The position numbers and the translations under genes are program-made. A stretch of DNA of 64,000 bases from Cryptomeria japonica (lineage: Eukaryota; Streptophyta; Pinopsida; Cupressales; Cupressaceae): contig NC_081413.1 in the NCBI RefSeq assembly GCF_030272615.1, forward strand, positions 333,908,302 through 333,972,301. Reading direction: 5' to 3'. Below are positions 10,909-21,859 of this stretch, one piece after another. Each line of letters opens with the position of its first letter. The first letter of the stretch is position 1. The notes beneath the pieces are model-generated. The model made no database searches. It was not told the DNA's origin and saw nothing but the letters and a program-made list of their open reading frames with translations.

Positions 10909-13301
10909 ATGGTGGTCCCTACTCGTCAGCATCGATTCGAGCGCCAGAGAAGACATAATCGACCCCGAAACTACGAGCCAGTGGTAAGTGGTCGATCTTA
11001 AGCCTCTTTATGTTTCCAATTTTGAATTTTTTCATGCATTTTTCACGTTTTTTGGGTCGGGTATCGCAGTTTATCGTGTGAGACAGGATCCTGTCTTGTA
11101 TGAGAAACTAGCATTTTGTGTTTGCTCATTTAAACCCATTAGAATTGTCGTACGGGAGCTACCCTTGTGTCATATGATAGGTCTGTTAAAAGACCATTTG
11201 GTCATGCGAAGTATGAAAGTTTGTCGTTTGAGGCTATTTTCTCGTACGAGAGCCATTCCTGACTCGTACGAGATTCTGTTTAACTGTGTTTTGTCGTTCG
11301 AAAAATAGTGACCATTTTTGAAAGTGTAAACATGAAATTTTGGTTTTGTATTTGACTTATTTTGATTTGTGTGATGTTTAACTTCTCTTGTACACTCATT
11401 TTGAATGTTTTCTGATGTTGCATTGTTGAATTGTTGCAGGTTTGCTTACCTCCCGTGCTCTTTAGATGCGTATATCCTCCCACTATGGCGTTAGTTTGGG
11501 ATTTGTCTGAGGTTGAGCAGGCCCATATTGATATGTGTGGCTTTACCCACCTGATGCAGTTACCTGATATCCATGTGAACCACGAGATGCTCATAGCGTT
11601 AGTAGAGTGATTTCATTCAGAGCATAACACCTTTCATTTGCTAGTTGGGGAGTTGACCATTACTCTCGAGGATGTGTACAGGATCCTTCGTATCTTTTTT
11701 GTTGGGGATAAGGTGGATTATGATACCGCATTGTTACCTGGACTGTAGGCACTAAGGAACATATTCAAGGATCCAGATATCCTGACTCGTTCTATGAGTT
11801 GGGATATATTGATATGCAGGTATAGTGAGGAGTATCCACTAGCATGTGTCCTAGCTAGTTTTATTGGGTGCTTTTTGATGCCAGACCGAGGGCAGCAGGG
11901 TTTTCAAAGCGGATGGGGCCGGATGCTCGAGCGATTGATAGAGTCCCCTCAGAGACTAGGCTGAGGTTCTTGTTTACTAGCCCACATGTATCGAGAGATG
12001 CATGAGATCATTTACAGAGAGGGGCGGAGCATGGATGCTAGGGTATATATTTTGCAAGTGTGGGCTTGGGAGCACCTTCCCGTGTGTCGGCCAATAGTGA
12101 TAGACAGCAGGGAGCCAGGACAGCTGATTATTTATAGATATGTTGGATATATCATGCAGCCCCATCTGGGCAAGACAGACTTCTGGAGACGGCAGCTCAA
12201 TGACTTGATAGCTGTCGTATGGCGACCATATAGAGGGTTAGAGCTGTGGGATGACTGACGGGCAGTGCAGAGAGATCTGTTTGTCACACACCCACTGATT
12301 GGGAGATCACAGACTGTTGTGGAGTGATTCGCCATTTCATGAGTGATGAGGCAGTATGGACAGCCTCAGGGGATCTCATAGGAGTTTACAGCATATGCTA
12401 GGTATCCTGACGAGGAGAGGCAGGGTTGGGCACCTAGGCTATCTTATGTCTTAGCTATGCAGGAGCTGATAGGTTTACACCGCCTGAGGTGGGATTACCT
12501 GGATGATATAGCAAATGCGGGGGTATTTCCCCAGTACAGAGATTACTTTCAGTAGCATCCTTTCCCACGTTTGACAGATCCAGGTGAGCAGGCTCCTCAG
12601 ATTGAGGATGTTGAGGAGGATGCCCCCGCACTGGCACAGGGACAGGGTCAAAGATAGGGCCAGAGGCAGGGTCAAGCACAGAGGGCTGAGGCTCCACGAT
12701 GGGGTAGTGGTGATCTGGGTGTGAGCAGCAGCAGGGTACCAGCTCAGGGTAGGCAGCAAAGGAGTGAGGGTGGATCCCTAGGGGGAGTGGGTGAGGCGGA
12801 GGAGGAGAGAGCAGCTCCTAGACAGGTACGATAGTGCCAGGATGAGCAAGGTGGAGGTGGAGATGGGGTGGAGATGGGGGTCCTATGAGAGAGCAGGGGA
12901 CAGACACCAGACGGTCGATGAGGGCATGCCTTACAGAGATGCAGTCACAATTGACAGTGGCGCAGACTCAGCTGGAAGAGTGAGACCGACAGCTGGCCGA
13001 GATGTGGACTGAGCAGGATCGCCAACTGGCTGAGGTGAGGGCCGATAGAGATCATCAGATTGTGGCTTTGAGAGCAGAGGCGAGAGCTGAGATTGAGTCT
13101 CTACGATAGAAGGTCCTTCTCCAGAGCAGTAGGGCATCTTATTACGTAGCAGTGTATAGTGTTGTAGTTCCTGTTGCACAGTAGGTGCAACCTTATTCAC
13201 AGTATATGGCCTAATCGAAGGGAGCACGAGCACCTCGACAGGATCTTAGGCATCAGGCTCCTCCTCCTCCACCAGGCGATGAGGGAGAGGGTGCGAGCTA
13301 G
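10909..13301 (+). pseudogene. Opposite-strand plant mobile domain (PMD) gene inside E2, with intron and several stops
   Basis: Exon 1 (10909-10983) codes for a basic 25-residue start, MVVPTRQHRFERQRRHNR. A GTAAGT donor at 10984 and a TTGCAG acceptor ending at 11439 bound an intron in phase 0. Exon 2 begins at 11440 and enters a PMD-like domain: HNTFHLLVGELTITLEDVYRIL, then WAWEHLP and DFWRRQLNDL. A Gln/Gly-rich linker follows, then a charged coiled-coil-like tail (LAEVRADRDHQIVALRAE), ending at 13301. In-frame stops at 11608 (TGA), 11746 (TAG), 11962 (TGA), 12256 (TGA) and later, plus a frameshift near 12.9 kb, inactivate it. PMD genes occur in plants as free genes and inside transposons. Their molecular role in elements is unknown. 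Confidence 0.75.
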
Positions 13302-14871
13302 ATGATTCTTTTTGTAGCTAGGATATTTTTTTTGTAGACACACCCATATTTTTATAGCCTATATGATTCTTGCTTCGATGGGAGTTTGTACATGTCATTG
13401 GACATCATTTCGTACTCTTAGACTTGAGATGATATATATATACGAGATCCAATTTGACTTCATTGTACTTGTGTCAATTGGTTATGAGATGTTTTTATAT
13501 GCTTTATTCTATATGTATGCATTTCTTTTTCAGCATGAATGTTTGTATTGCAAATGATTATGGATGTCTATGTTTTTGTTTCTTTTCATATGCAAATATA
13601 TGAATGCAAATGAGTAATAATGAAATGAATGAATCTATATAAGAGGTTTATGTATGCAGCTAACATCTCAAAACACAAGTACTCGATCGAAGAAATGATG
13701 AAGAAGAGACCACTTAGCGAAGAAATGATGAAGCTTCCAACTCTTATTCAGCAAATAAAGAGATCATTATTATTACACTGAAATCACTCTAAAGTCACAA
13801 AATGCAAAATGAAATGCAAAATGATATGCAAAATGCAACCTAAACCTAGTCACTGGATTTAAAATGCTTAAGATTCATCATTGAGCATAACAAACACAAC
13901 AGGCAGATAGAGTTCCTTTCTTTTTCAATGTGCAATATTAATTATCTTGTCTACAATGAACCTTTTTTCGTTCATATCCTTGGATAGATTTCGTAGGGAC
14001 CTGAATTGCATCATAAAGAAATTTCCTCAAAACAGACAAAGAAATGATATGGACCTCCCTGTAGCATACAAATAAGCAGAGTCAAGGTATGTGAGGCGAT
14101 TTCACCTTAATGTGAAGGCTCATATCACAGACACCCAGCTAATTTATATGTTTCCAGATCATCGGGATCATTCCTACAAGTAGAAAACAAAGAAAATATT
14201 ATGCCCCCAATCCTTTCTCCTCTTAGTCAATACAGACTTCCTCGAGTTACTCAGGGGGATAATAATCGAAAACCAATATAAAAGACAGCATACAAAGAAA
14301 ATTTTCATGCATAGTTCAAATTGTTTAGTGATTGTTTTCCATTATGTTGTTTTGCTTGTTAACTCAGTGATAAAAACTCTGTAGTAGTCAGGAGACAAAT
14401 GACTGACTCGGAGTGGACGACCGGTTTTCACTAATGGGAAAATGACTTGTTTGATACTGCTTAGGACATGGGATGTGCTCTGTCGATTTTCCTAAGACTA
14501 GGGCATTGATCAGTTTCAAGTCATGTGGGTTCCAACAAACTAGGGTGTCACGAAAGTGACTGCAAAATATGTACAAGCGAAAGCAAAGATGCAGGAAAGT
14601 GGGAAATGCCAACGTTGTGTTGATAGATGGAGCGCTTGAGTACAAGAGGGGCCTGTTTACCAAGTTTTCACCTGCTTGGTAGAGAATTAAAAAAAAAAGA
14701 AATTTACCAAGGTGCCTGTTCACCAGGGCATTTTCTCTTTTACATTTTTTTTTTTTTTTTTTTTGTATTTTATGATTTTTCCATTTTTTTAATTTTTTTT
14801 CAAGACTTTTCCAATTTTTAGGATTTTTTTCAGGACTTTTTTAGCTGTACAGTTTGTTGGAGCAGAGAATG
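13302..14871. other. E2 spacer between the PMD gene and integrase
   Basis: AT-rich DNA without a supported gene. It would hold the 3' untranslated parts of both converging genes. Near the integrase end are a T run at 14741-14764 and two GGTGCCTGTTCACCAGG-like motifs. A similar GGCGCCTGTTTGCCAGG motif lies in the same place in E4 (about 56470). Confidence 0.65.
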
Positions 14872-16266
14872 CTAAGTAAAGAATCTTTTCAGGTGGATGG
14901 TGTTAATCGGTTCTTGGATTTGTTCTCCTTCTGATGTTGAAAGTTGATAGGCACCAGAGCCAAAGACTGCAGTAACGATATAGGGACCCAGCCAGTTGGG
15001 TTCAAAATTCCCTTTGTTGTCTCGAAACTGTTGATTTTTTGGATTTTCTCTTAGTACTAGGTCTCCAACCTGAAATTCTTTTTGTCTAACCTTCTTGTTA
15101 TATCCTCTAGACATTCTCTTTTGGTACACTCTGAGATGATCAAACGCCACTTGTCGAAGTTCATCCAGTAATTCAAGTTCTTGCAATCTAGATATTCTAT
15201 GATCTTCATCAGTAACAAGACCTTGCAACAAAACTCTTAGAGATGGTATTTCTACTTCAATAGGTAATACTACTTCGGACCCATACACCAAAGAGAAAGG
15301 TGTAGCCCCAGTAGGTGTTCTGATACTTGTTCTGTAAGCCCATAGTGCAGGATTGAGCTGCAAATGCCAATCCTTCCCAAATTTGTTCACTATTTTGTGC
15401 AAGATAGTTAATAGGTTCTTATTAGACGCCTCGGCTTGTCCATTACCTTAAGGGTAATATACTAATGACCAGTGTTGCTTTATTTTGAATTTCTCACAAA
15501 GTTCATCCAGGTCTTTATTCTTAAACTGTCCTCCATTATCAGTCACAATGGACAAAGGTATCCCATACCTGCAAATTATATAGTTTAGGATGAATAAGGT
15601 GACTTGTTTACCAGTTTCTTTGATGAGCGGAACCGCTTCTACCCACTTGGTGAAATACTCAGTGGCCGTTATGATGAATTTATGTCCGTTGGATGATGCA
15701 GGATATATCTGACCAATGAGATCAAAGGCCCATTGCTGAAAAGGCCAGTGTGTAATGAATGGTATGAGATCCCTCGCCGGGGCATGTATGAGATTTCTAT
15801 GAAGCTAACATTTCTCACAAGTCTTAGCAAATTTTATGGCGTCTTTTTCTATATCTGGCCAGTAGTAGCCAGCCCGTAATAGTTTCCAAGCTAAAGTAAA
15901 ACCATTCGAATGAGATCCACAAATACCTTCATGGACTTCCGATAATGCACGTTTAGACTCTTCAGTTTCTAGACATCTAAGCAATGTACTGTCCAAACCT
16001 CGTCTAAATAAATCGTTAGCTATGATAACATACCGCAAAGCGTTTTGAGTTAGGTTTCTTTTCTCATTTCGGGTAAGATTTTCAGGAATAATTTGATCAC
16101 ATAGATAGGAATAGATGTGGCTATATCTGGATGAGTTGTGTCCAATAATAGAACAGGCTATTTGGGTTTCAGGGGAATCATAAGCTGGGTAACGTAACTC
16201 TTCCACCAGGAATTCAAAGCGAGCATTGAACTCTTGTAATTCAGGTATGGATACCAGAGTGGCCAT
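14872..16266 (-). pseudogene. E2 integrase region of pol
   Basis: The zinc module is HEGICGSHSNG followed by CEKC. The core keeps all three catalytic acids: Asp in FDLIGQI, Asp in VTDNGGQF and Glu in GQAEASN. A C-terminal part with NWLGPYIV ends at 14872. In-frame stops lie near 15805 (TAG after CEKC, where E1 and E4 have Gln) and near 15450 (TAA inside YYP-GNG, where E4 has Gln). Both are C-to-T type changes. There is no frameshift relative to the reverse transcriptase. Confidence 0.9.
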
Positions 16267-16623
16267 AGCATCTGCTGCTCTGTTAGCAGACCTTGGGATC
16301 TATTGGAATGACACAAAAGCAAAGTACTTCTTGAGATCGTCCACCATTCTCTTGTAAGGCATCAATTTCTCATCCCAAGTCTGATATGTATCATTGATTT
16401 GATTGATGACCAACTGAGAATCTCCATAACTATGTAATTCAACAACCTTCCATTCAACAGCTCACTTTATCCCATTTACCAAGGCTTCATACTCTACAAT
16501 ATTGTTTGTACAAGGGAATAAAATCTTGTAAGATTTTGGGATGGAGTACTTTTGAGGAGTAATGAATAATATGCTAGCACCTGAACCATTTTGTGTAAAG
16601 GACCCATCAAAGAACATCTTCTA
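16267..16623 (-). pseudogene. E2 second RNase H domain (aRNH type)
   Basis: The motifs FFDGSFTQNGSG, NNIVEYEAL and SYGDSQLVI give the acidic residues of an RNase H fold, in the same place as in E1. In-frame stops lie at about 16621, in the middle, and near 16300. The order after the first RNase H identifies the dual-RNase H group. Confidence 0.85.
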
Positions 16624-17259
16624 GGGTTGTTGAGTAAGATGCATTATTGATTCATCTAGGAACTCGATGTGTAGCGGTTGAGTATCCTCAAGTGGAGCTT
16701 CAGCAAGTTGATCAGCAATTAACTGTCCTTTTATGGATTTGCGTTCCACATATTCAATGTCAAACTCTGTAAGGATCATTACCCACTTTTCCAATCTTCC
16801 GGTGAGTGTTGCTTTATTAAGAAGATACTTGAGTGGATTGATTTTGGCCACCAACTTGACTGAATGTGCTAGCATATAGTGCCTTAGTTTTTGTGATGCA
16901 AAGACTAATGTCAAGCAAGCTTTTTCTATTATAGTATAATTCATTTCATAAGACACCAATGTCCTGTTGATGTAATAGATAGCTCTTTCCTTTTTGTCGT
17001 CATTCTGTTGCGCCAAAAGTGCCCCCAGTGATGAATCTGTTGCTGATATATATAAGATTAATGGTTTACCTTGAATAGGTGGCATTAAGATCAGTGGATT
17101 TGACAGATACTCTTTGATTTGTTGAAGATGTTGTTCACATTCTTGATCCCAATTGTATAATACACCTTTCCTTAGTACCTTCATGAAAGGTTGAGCCTTG
17201 TCTACTAGCTGAGAAATGAACCTTCTAATAGACTGGAGACGTCCTTGTAGACTTCTCAT
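16621..17259 (-). pseudogene. E2 first RNase H domain and connection
   Basis: Continues the polymerase frame: RSLQGRLQSIRRFI, YNWDQECEQHLQQIKEYL, LILYISATDSSLGALLAQ, AIYYINRTLV and EFDIEYVERK. It is open for 212 codons. The stop just upstream, at the position of a Gln in related copies, separates it from the polymerase. The product would remove RNA from the hybrid during cDNA synthesis. Confidence 0.87.
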
Positions 17260-18012
17260 TTAACTGATATTCTTTGGAGGCGGCATTTCCATTATGGCTT
17301 GGACCTTCTCAGGATCAACCTCAATGCCCTTCTTTGAAATGATGTAGCCAAGTAGTTTACCAGATGTCACTCCGAATGCACACTTCTTTGGATTTAATCG
17401 GAGCTTGAACTTTTCCATTCTGTCAAGTATAGGACCTAACTCTTGAATATGTGTTGATCTTTTCATAGTTTTCACTAAAGTATCGTCAACGTAGTCTTCC
17501 ATATTCTTGTGCATCATATCATGAAAGATAGTTGTAACTGCTCTCTGATAGGTCGCTCTTGCGTTCTTTAACCCAAATGGCATGACATTCTAGCAAAAGG
17601 TTCCCCATGCACAGGTGAAAGCTGTCTTTTCTTGATCTCCAGAAGCGATTTTAATCTGATTGTAGCCAGAAAATCCGTCCATTAGTGAGTACATCTCATA
17701 CCCAGCTGTCATGTCGACTATCATATCAATATTTGGCAATGGAAAGTCATCTTTTGGACATGCTTTGTTGAGATCTCTAAAATCTGTACAAACTCTGATA
17801 GATTTATCTACCTTCGACATAGGTACTATGTTGGAAATCCATTCAGCATAATCTATTGCTCTGATAAATCCAGCTTTAAGTAGTTTCTCTAGTTCAGCTT
17901 TCACCAATAGTGCGACATGCGGGTGCATCTTACGGAGTTTTTGTTTAACTAGTTTTACTCCTAGTGTGATTGAGAGATGGTGCATAATGAGATCAGGATC
18001 CAAGCCTGGCAT
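17260..18012 (-). pseudogene. E2 reverse transcriptase
   Basis: Fingers motif RDLNKACPKDDFPLPN and palm motif LMDGFSGYNQI are followed by MPFGLKNARATYQRA and the catalytic box YVDD at 17482-17493. LNPKKCAFGVTS follows. One in-frame TAG lies between 17584 and 17590, just before MPFGLKN. Everything else is open. The intact YVDD box and single stop make this one of the better preserved polymerases in the window. Confidence 0.9.
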
Positions 18013-19638
18013 ATCAGAGTACGTCCATGTAAAATTTATTTTCTTCTCTAAGAATAGCTAAGTGAAATCCTTCAATTCCTCTGCTGATAGTGATTGAGCT
18101 GCGTGATTAATTTGTGGTGTCTCTTGATTCTCGATATTCACTGGCTGAGTTGGCTTGATCAATATGGAAGACCGCTCTTAAAAATGACTGGGCAGTATAC
18201 CAAGTATCTCACCTTTAGGCGCCTCAGAGAGGTTTTCACCTTTAGGTATGTCCTTTATTTTCTCTTTTTTAGATTCTGACACTGCCACTATATGGTTTTC
18301 ACCATCAAATCTTTTATTTTTATTTTTCTTGTTTTTGCGACTAAGATACTTGATATCCTCCTTAGTCATATTTTCACTCCATTCACTAGTGGAAGAGTTA
18401 ATAGGTTCGACTGCATTGAGATAATAGGATAATGTATAGTCATTGGCAAAAGTAGGTATATCCATGGGTTGATTCTGTAAAGTGCAGTCAATCAATTCAG
18501 GATGTATTAAGGAAAAATTTTGGATAGGTTCAAGAGCATTCACGTTATTGTTATCACAACTGCGAATTGAAAAGTCAAGTTCCTGAATGATACATTGCAT
18601 AAGTGTCTCGAGACCAGGAAGAGTCAGATCATGATTATTAAAGTTCATGTTAATATTTAATTGATCTAATCTAATAGACATACTTGTAACGTCGTTTACT
18701 ACGCCGGACTGGACGTCATGTCGTGGTTTAACAACAATAAGACTAGTAGACAATTTTTCATTGTTTGTATCAGATGATTCAGAATTTAAGGATGAGTGGG
18801 TATCATCATGAACAAGACTGTCATCAGAGTCCTCAGAATCATCAGAGTTATCAGATGAAGTTTCCAAGTCTCTGTCAGGTGATTTAGTAAGCATATGTAT
18901 GGTATCAATACTAACATCTTTAATGCTACAAATTCCTCCATATTGTAGTTCATTTGTCATTTGTATCTGACACACCTGTTGACATGATCTCATTATTTCT
19001 GTGACTTTTTGTCGTCTACTCCATTCAGCTTCTTCTGGACTGATAACTGGTTCTTGTTCTGCAGCTTCTAACTCTTCCTGTGTAGTGATATAATTGATTT
19101 GTTATGTTTTAGGATAAGGATACATAGATGAGAAGCTTTCTGGTATTGTTCCTTCTTTCAATGCTTGTTCATAATTTGCTTGCCTCTTTTGTCTAATTTC
19201 TTGTATTTCCCTCTCTAGTTTTATGCGCATCAGCTCTTGAGTATCATCTATGACACCACTAGATTCTTCTGGAGTTTCTGTAGTGGATGTGTCTGAAAGA
19301 TAGTCAGGACCCCATTCGTACTCGTTTGAATCAATCTCTGAATCATCTACTTGTTGCCTACCAATATATGTGACTGAAACTTTTAATGGTGCAAACAATT
19401 CTCTGATTCTCACAAATTCATCTCTCATATCCTCAGGAACCTCAACTTCTTGTATTATTGTAGTTGATACCGTTGAAGCTTGAGCACTGACTATTTCTTC
19501 GTTCTTGACTATTGATTCCTCTTTCTCTTTTCTACACTCTTCTTTTGTTTGTTTAGTGTCTGCTTCATGTAATGTTAAAGGCGATATCTTTTTCAAGCCT
19601 TTAGACTTAGAGACATGTTTTTGTTATGATGTCTTTTT
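18013..19638 (-). pseudogene. E2 linker between G-patch and polymerase
   Basis: A long acidic, Ser/Asp/Glu-rich stretch in the pol frame (18178-18993 and 19102-19596 are open) with no recognised domain. Runs such as SSDNSDDSEDSDDS suggest disorder. E1 and E4 have a shorter linker in the same place. Stops occur near 18178, 18999-19101 and 19600. Confidence 0.7.
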
Positions 19639-19761
19639 AGGATTGTATCCCAGTCCAGCCTTATCATGTGTAGATTTGGTTTGTAGCTGAATTGGTTCAG
19701 TAATACCTTGTTTTTGTTTGCCCAAAGGACCAATACCTGAGTACCCCATGCGCTGAATCAT
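19639..19761 (-). pseudogene. E2 G-patch domain
   Basis: Read in the pol frame: MIQRMGYSGIGPLGK, then KQGITEPIQL and GLGYNP. This fits the G-patch pattern of an aromatic-glycine start, G-x-G-LG core and GLGY end. It lies between protease and polymerase, as in E1, E3 and E4. In betaretroviruses a G-patch sits at the end of the protease, which is a similar place. Confidence 0.8.
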
Positions 19762-20018
19762 TTTGTAACCATGACCATATTGGTTTGAGGAAATCTCACA
19801 ATGTCATACCTCCTCATTTGGACTATCTTCCTTAAAGAGCCAGTTAAGCACAGCATCCTCTTCTATTTCATCCGCCAAAGAGGTAGAAGACTGTATGAAG
19901 AGACCATCATATATAGTATTCAGAACTGAATTTTGTGTTCTGATAGCCTCTGACGGCTTGCCCAACTATTTTGGCGATGGAGGGAGAGAAACTAATGATA
20001 GTATCGATTCTATCTTGT
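19762..20018 (-). pseudogene. E2 gag-pol just downstream of the E3 insertion
   Basis: The pol frame continues without a shift across the E3 insertion. Stops (TAG, TGA) interrupt it in two places. The last five bases (20014-20018, CTTGT) are the left copy of the E3 target duplication. Confidence 0.8.
20014..20018. repeat. Target site duplication of E3, left copy (CTTGT)
   Basis: CTTGT precedes the TG start of the left E3 LTR and is repeated at 28270-28274 after the CA end of the right LTR. Confidence 0.95.
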
Positions 20019-20540
20019 TGTAGCGTCGTAAATTGTACGCACTTGCTAGAGTGGTACAATTTCACACCTAGTTTAGCACCCGCCTTGGCGCATTTTGTAT
20101 TTTGCATTGCATTTCCCCTTTAGCACCTAATTAATTAACATTTATTAGGTCTAAGGTCCTATTTTATCATCTCCTACATCATAAAGTTGGGCCCTTTCAT
20201 TAAAGTGTGCCCTTTTCATTTTATTCCTCCAATACATCATTTAATCAAAAACCCTAATTAGGTCCTATTTTGAACTTGGGGGCTTGATTTTGGGGGTCAA
20301 AACATCTCGAAATCACCTGTAACTTCAGGATTCTCTCTAAAATCATCATATCCGACAGTCCTAAAAATTTGGTGAAAAGTTGTCGGGACCATGGCGCCCG
20401 GAGTGCAACATGGTCCCGGACATTTTTCCCGAAATTTTAGGAGCGCGATCCAATCATAAAATAAAGCTTAACCCCAAGAAATTGGCGGGAGATTCAATCT
20501 CTAGGTCAGCCAAAAGTTGGAATTAAGACCTAGGGTTTCA

Positions 20541-20548
20541 TATATAAG
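20541..20548 (+). promoter_or_regulatory. TATA box in the E3 5' LTR
   Basis: TATATAAG followed by a CT-rich stretch, about 520 bases into the LTR. The same box lies at 27147-27154 in the 3' LTR. This is the likely promoter for the genomic RNA. Confidence 0.65.
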
Positions 20549-21160
20549 AGCTCTCTTTCTTCATTTGAAAGGATCCGATTTTTGTTTTCAGGAACCTTCT
20601 ATGCAGCGAAAGAGCAGATCTTTGAGGACTTCAACAACATTCAGCATCCTTCTATCAAGCATTTATCAATTTCATTCATCCATTTAGGGCTTGGAAGACA
20701 TTGAAGAACAATAGGATATTACCGACTGAAGATTGGCTTGTACTCCTCCCTTGAGGGTTGGGTATGATTTCATGTTGTTTTCATGTCTTTGCGTAAGCTT
20801 CAACATATCCTTTATTCATGCTTTAGATCACTTTGCATCTTGATTTAGAGCATTTACATTATCATTTACAAGCAATTAGGGTTTACTTTCTAGGTTGCTC
20901 TAGTTTGCTTTCTTGCATTTAAGGACCTTGCACACACACTAGGTCTGCACACACAATACATTTTACAATACAACTTGGCTATTCGTGGAGGTGGAAATCA
21001 CCGAAGCGGGGGTTTGACTAAGGCAAAACCCTATATAGCCGCCCACCACACCTTTTCAGATATAAGTGCAGGTTTCAGAATTCGGACGACGCCGTAAGTT
21101 ACAGATTCGGAAGAAGCAGACGGAGACCGAACTTCACACCAAATTTCAGAGCAAAAGACC

Positions 21161-21251
21161 AGGACAGGGGCGTGGAGCGCCTTGGTCCTGCCAGGACAGG
21201 GGCGCTAGGCACCCTGGTCCCTGGGACAAGGGCGCTGGGCGCCCTGGTCCT
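21161..21251 (+). repeat. Three GC-rich hairpin units in the E3 5' LTR
   Basis: Units at 21161-21189, 21193-21221 and 21223-21251. Each begins AGGACAGGGGCG or similar and ends GCGCCCTGGTCCT or similar, so the two halves of a unit are nearly reverse complements. They lie downstream of the TATA box and would be in the RNA. Confidence 0.85.
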
Positions 21252-21696
21252 CCTGACAGACAGCATTTTCAGCATTTTTGACAGCTTTTCCAGAGTGCAA
21301 AAACAGCAGTTTCCGGAGCAGTTTCAGGGGCAGAATCAGGACAGTGGCGCCCGCGCCCCCGTCCCGAACATTTTCAGTCAGATTTTAACTCCGGGTACGC
21401 ATTTGCATTCTTGTCTTGTCCTTATGTTTTCAGCCTTCCATTGTTTAAGTTCAATTCTGCAATCCTGTTATTAGTTCATACTTGCACTTTGGGGTTAGGG
21501 ATTGAACTTGCATCATTTTATCTTTCAATTACAACAAAGGAATAGAAATCCTAATAGGTAGCCCGTGGCTCTCTCTTCCATGAAAAGAAGTAGCCAATTG
21601 TGTGATACCTCTAGGCTCTTTCGTATTCCACAAATGTGTGATTGAAAGTGAGATTAGGGCATGTTTGCTTAGTATCACTTTTTCCCCCACACATTT

Positions 21697-21715
21697 TGGT
21701 GAACCCGATGTGAAC
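21697..21715 (+). other. E3 primer binding site
   Basis: TGGTGAACCCGATGTGAAC begins three bases after the LTR end. The TGG start and place fit a tRNA primer site. I cannot name the tRNA without a search. It differs from the sites of E1 and E2. Confidence 0.75.
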
Positions 21716-21859
21716 CTATCATTGCTTCCTCTTGCATTGCATTTGTTAGATCTAGATCTAGATTTAGTGTGTTTTCATTTCATTCTCATTAAAAAGAAAA
21801 AAGAAAAAAAAAAAGTGTGTTTCTTTGCATTGTGTGTTTAAATTTTATGCAATTTCAAA

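Larger units (their letters stand above)
20019..21693 (+). repeat. E3 5' LTR
   Basis: Starts TGTAGCGTCG and ends CCCCCACACA. A TATATAAG box lies at 20541-20548. Near 21161-21251 it holds three GC-rich, hairpin-forming units of about 29 bases, while the 3' LTR has two. Confidence 0.95.

Noticed and set aside
11280-11594. Minus-strand 104-codon frame over the PMD intron/exon 2 border
   Set aside because: No motif, and it overlaps the well-supported splice acceptor and PMD coding region.
12132-13233. Minus-strand frames at 12.1-13.2 kb as a further gene of E2
   Set aside because: They are the complement of the PMD gene, which has the recognisable domain on the plus strand.
21066-21474. ORFs in the E3 LTR (also at 27672-28050)
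   Set aside because: They lie in non-coding LTR sequence, over the hairpin units, and the two LTR copies change length by a non-coding deletion.
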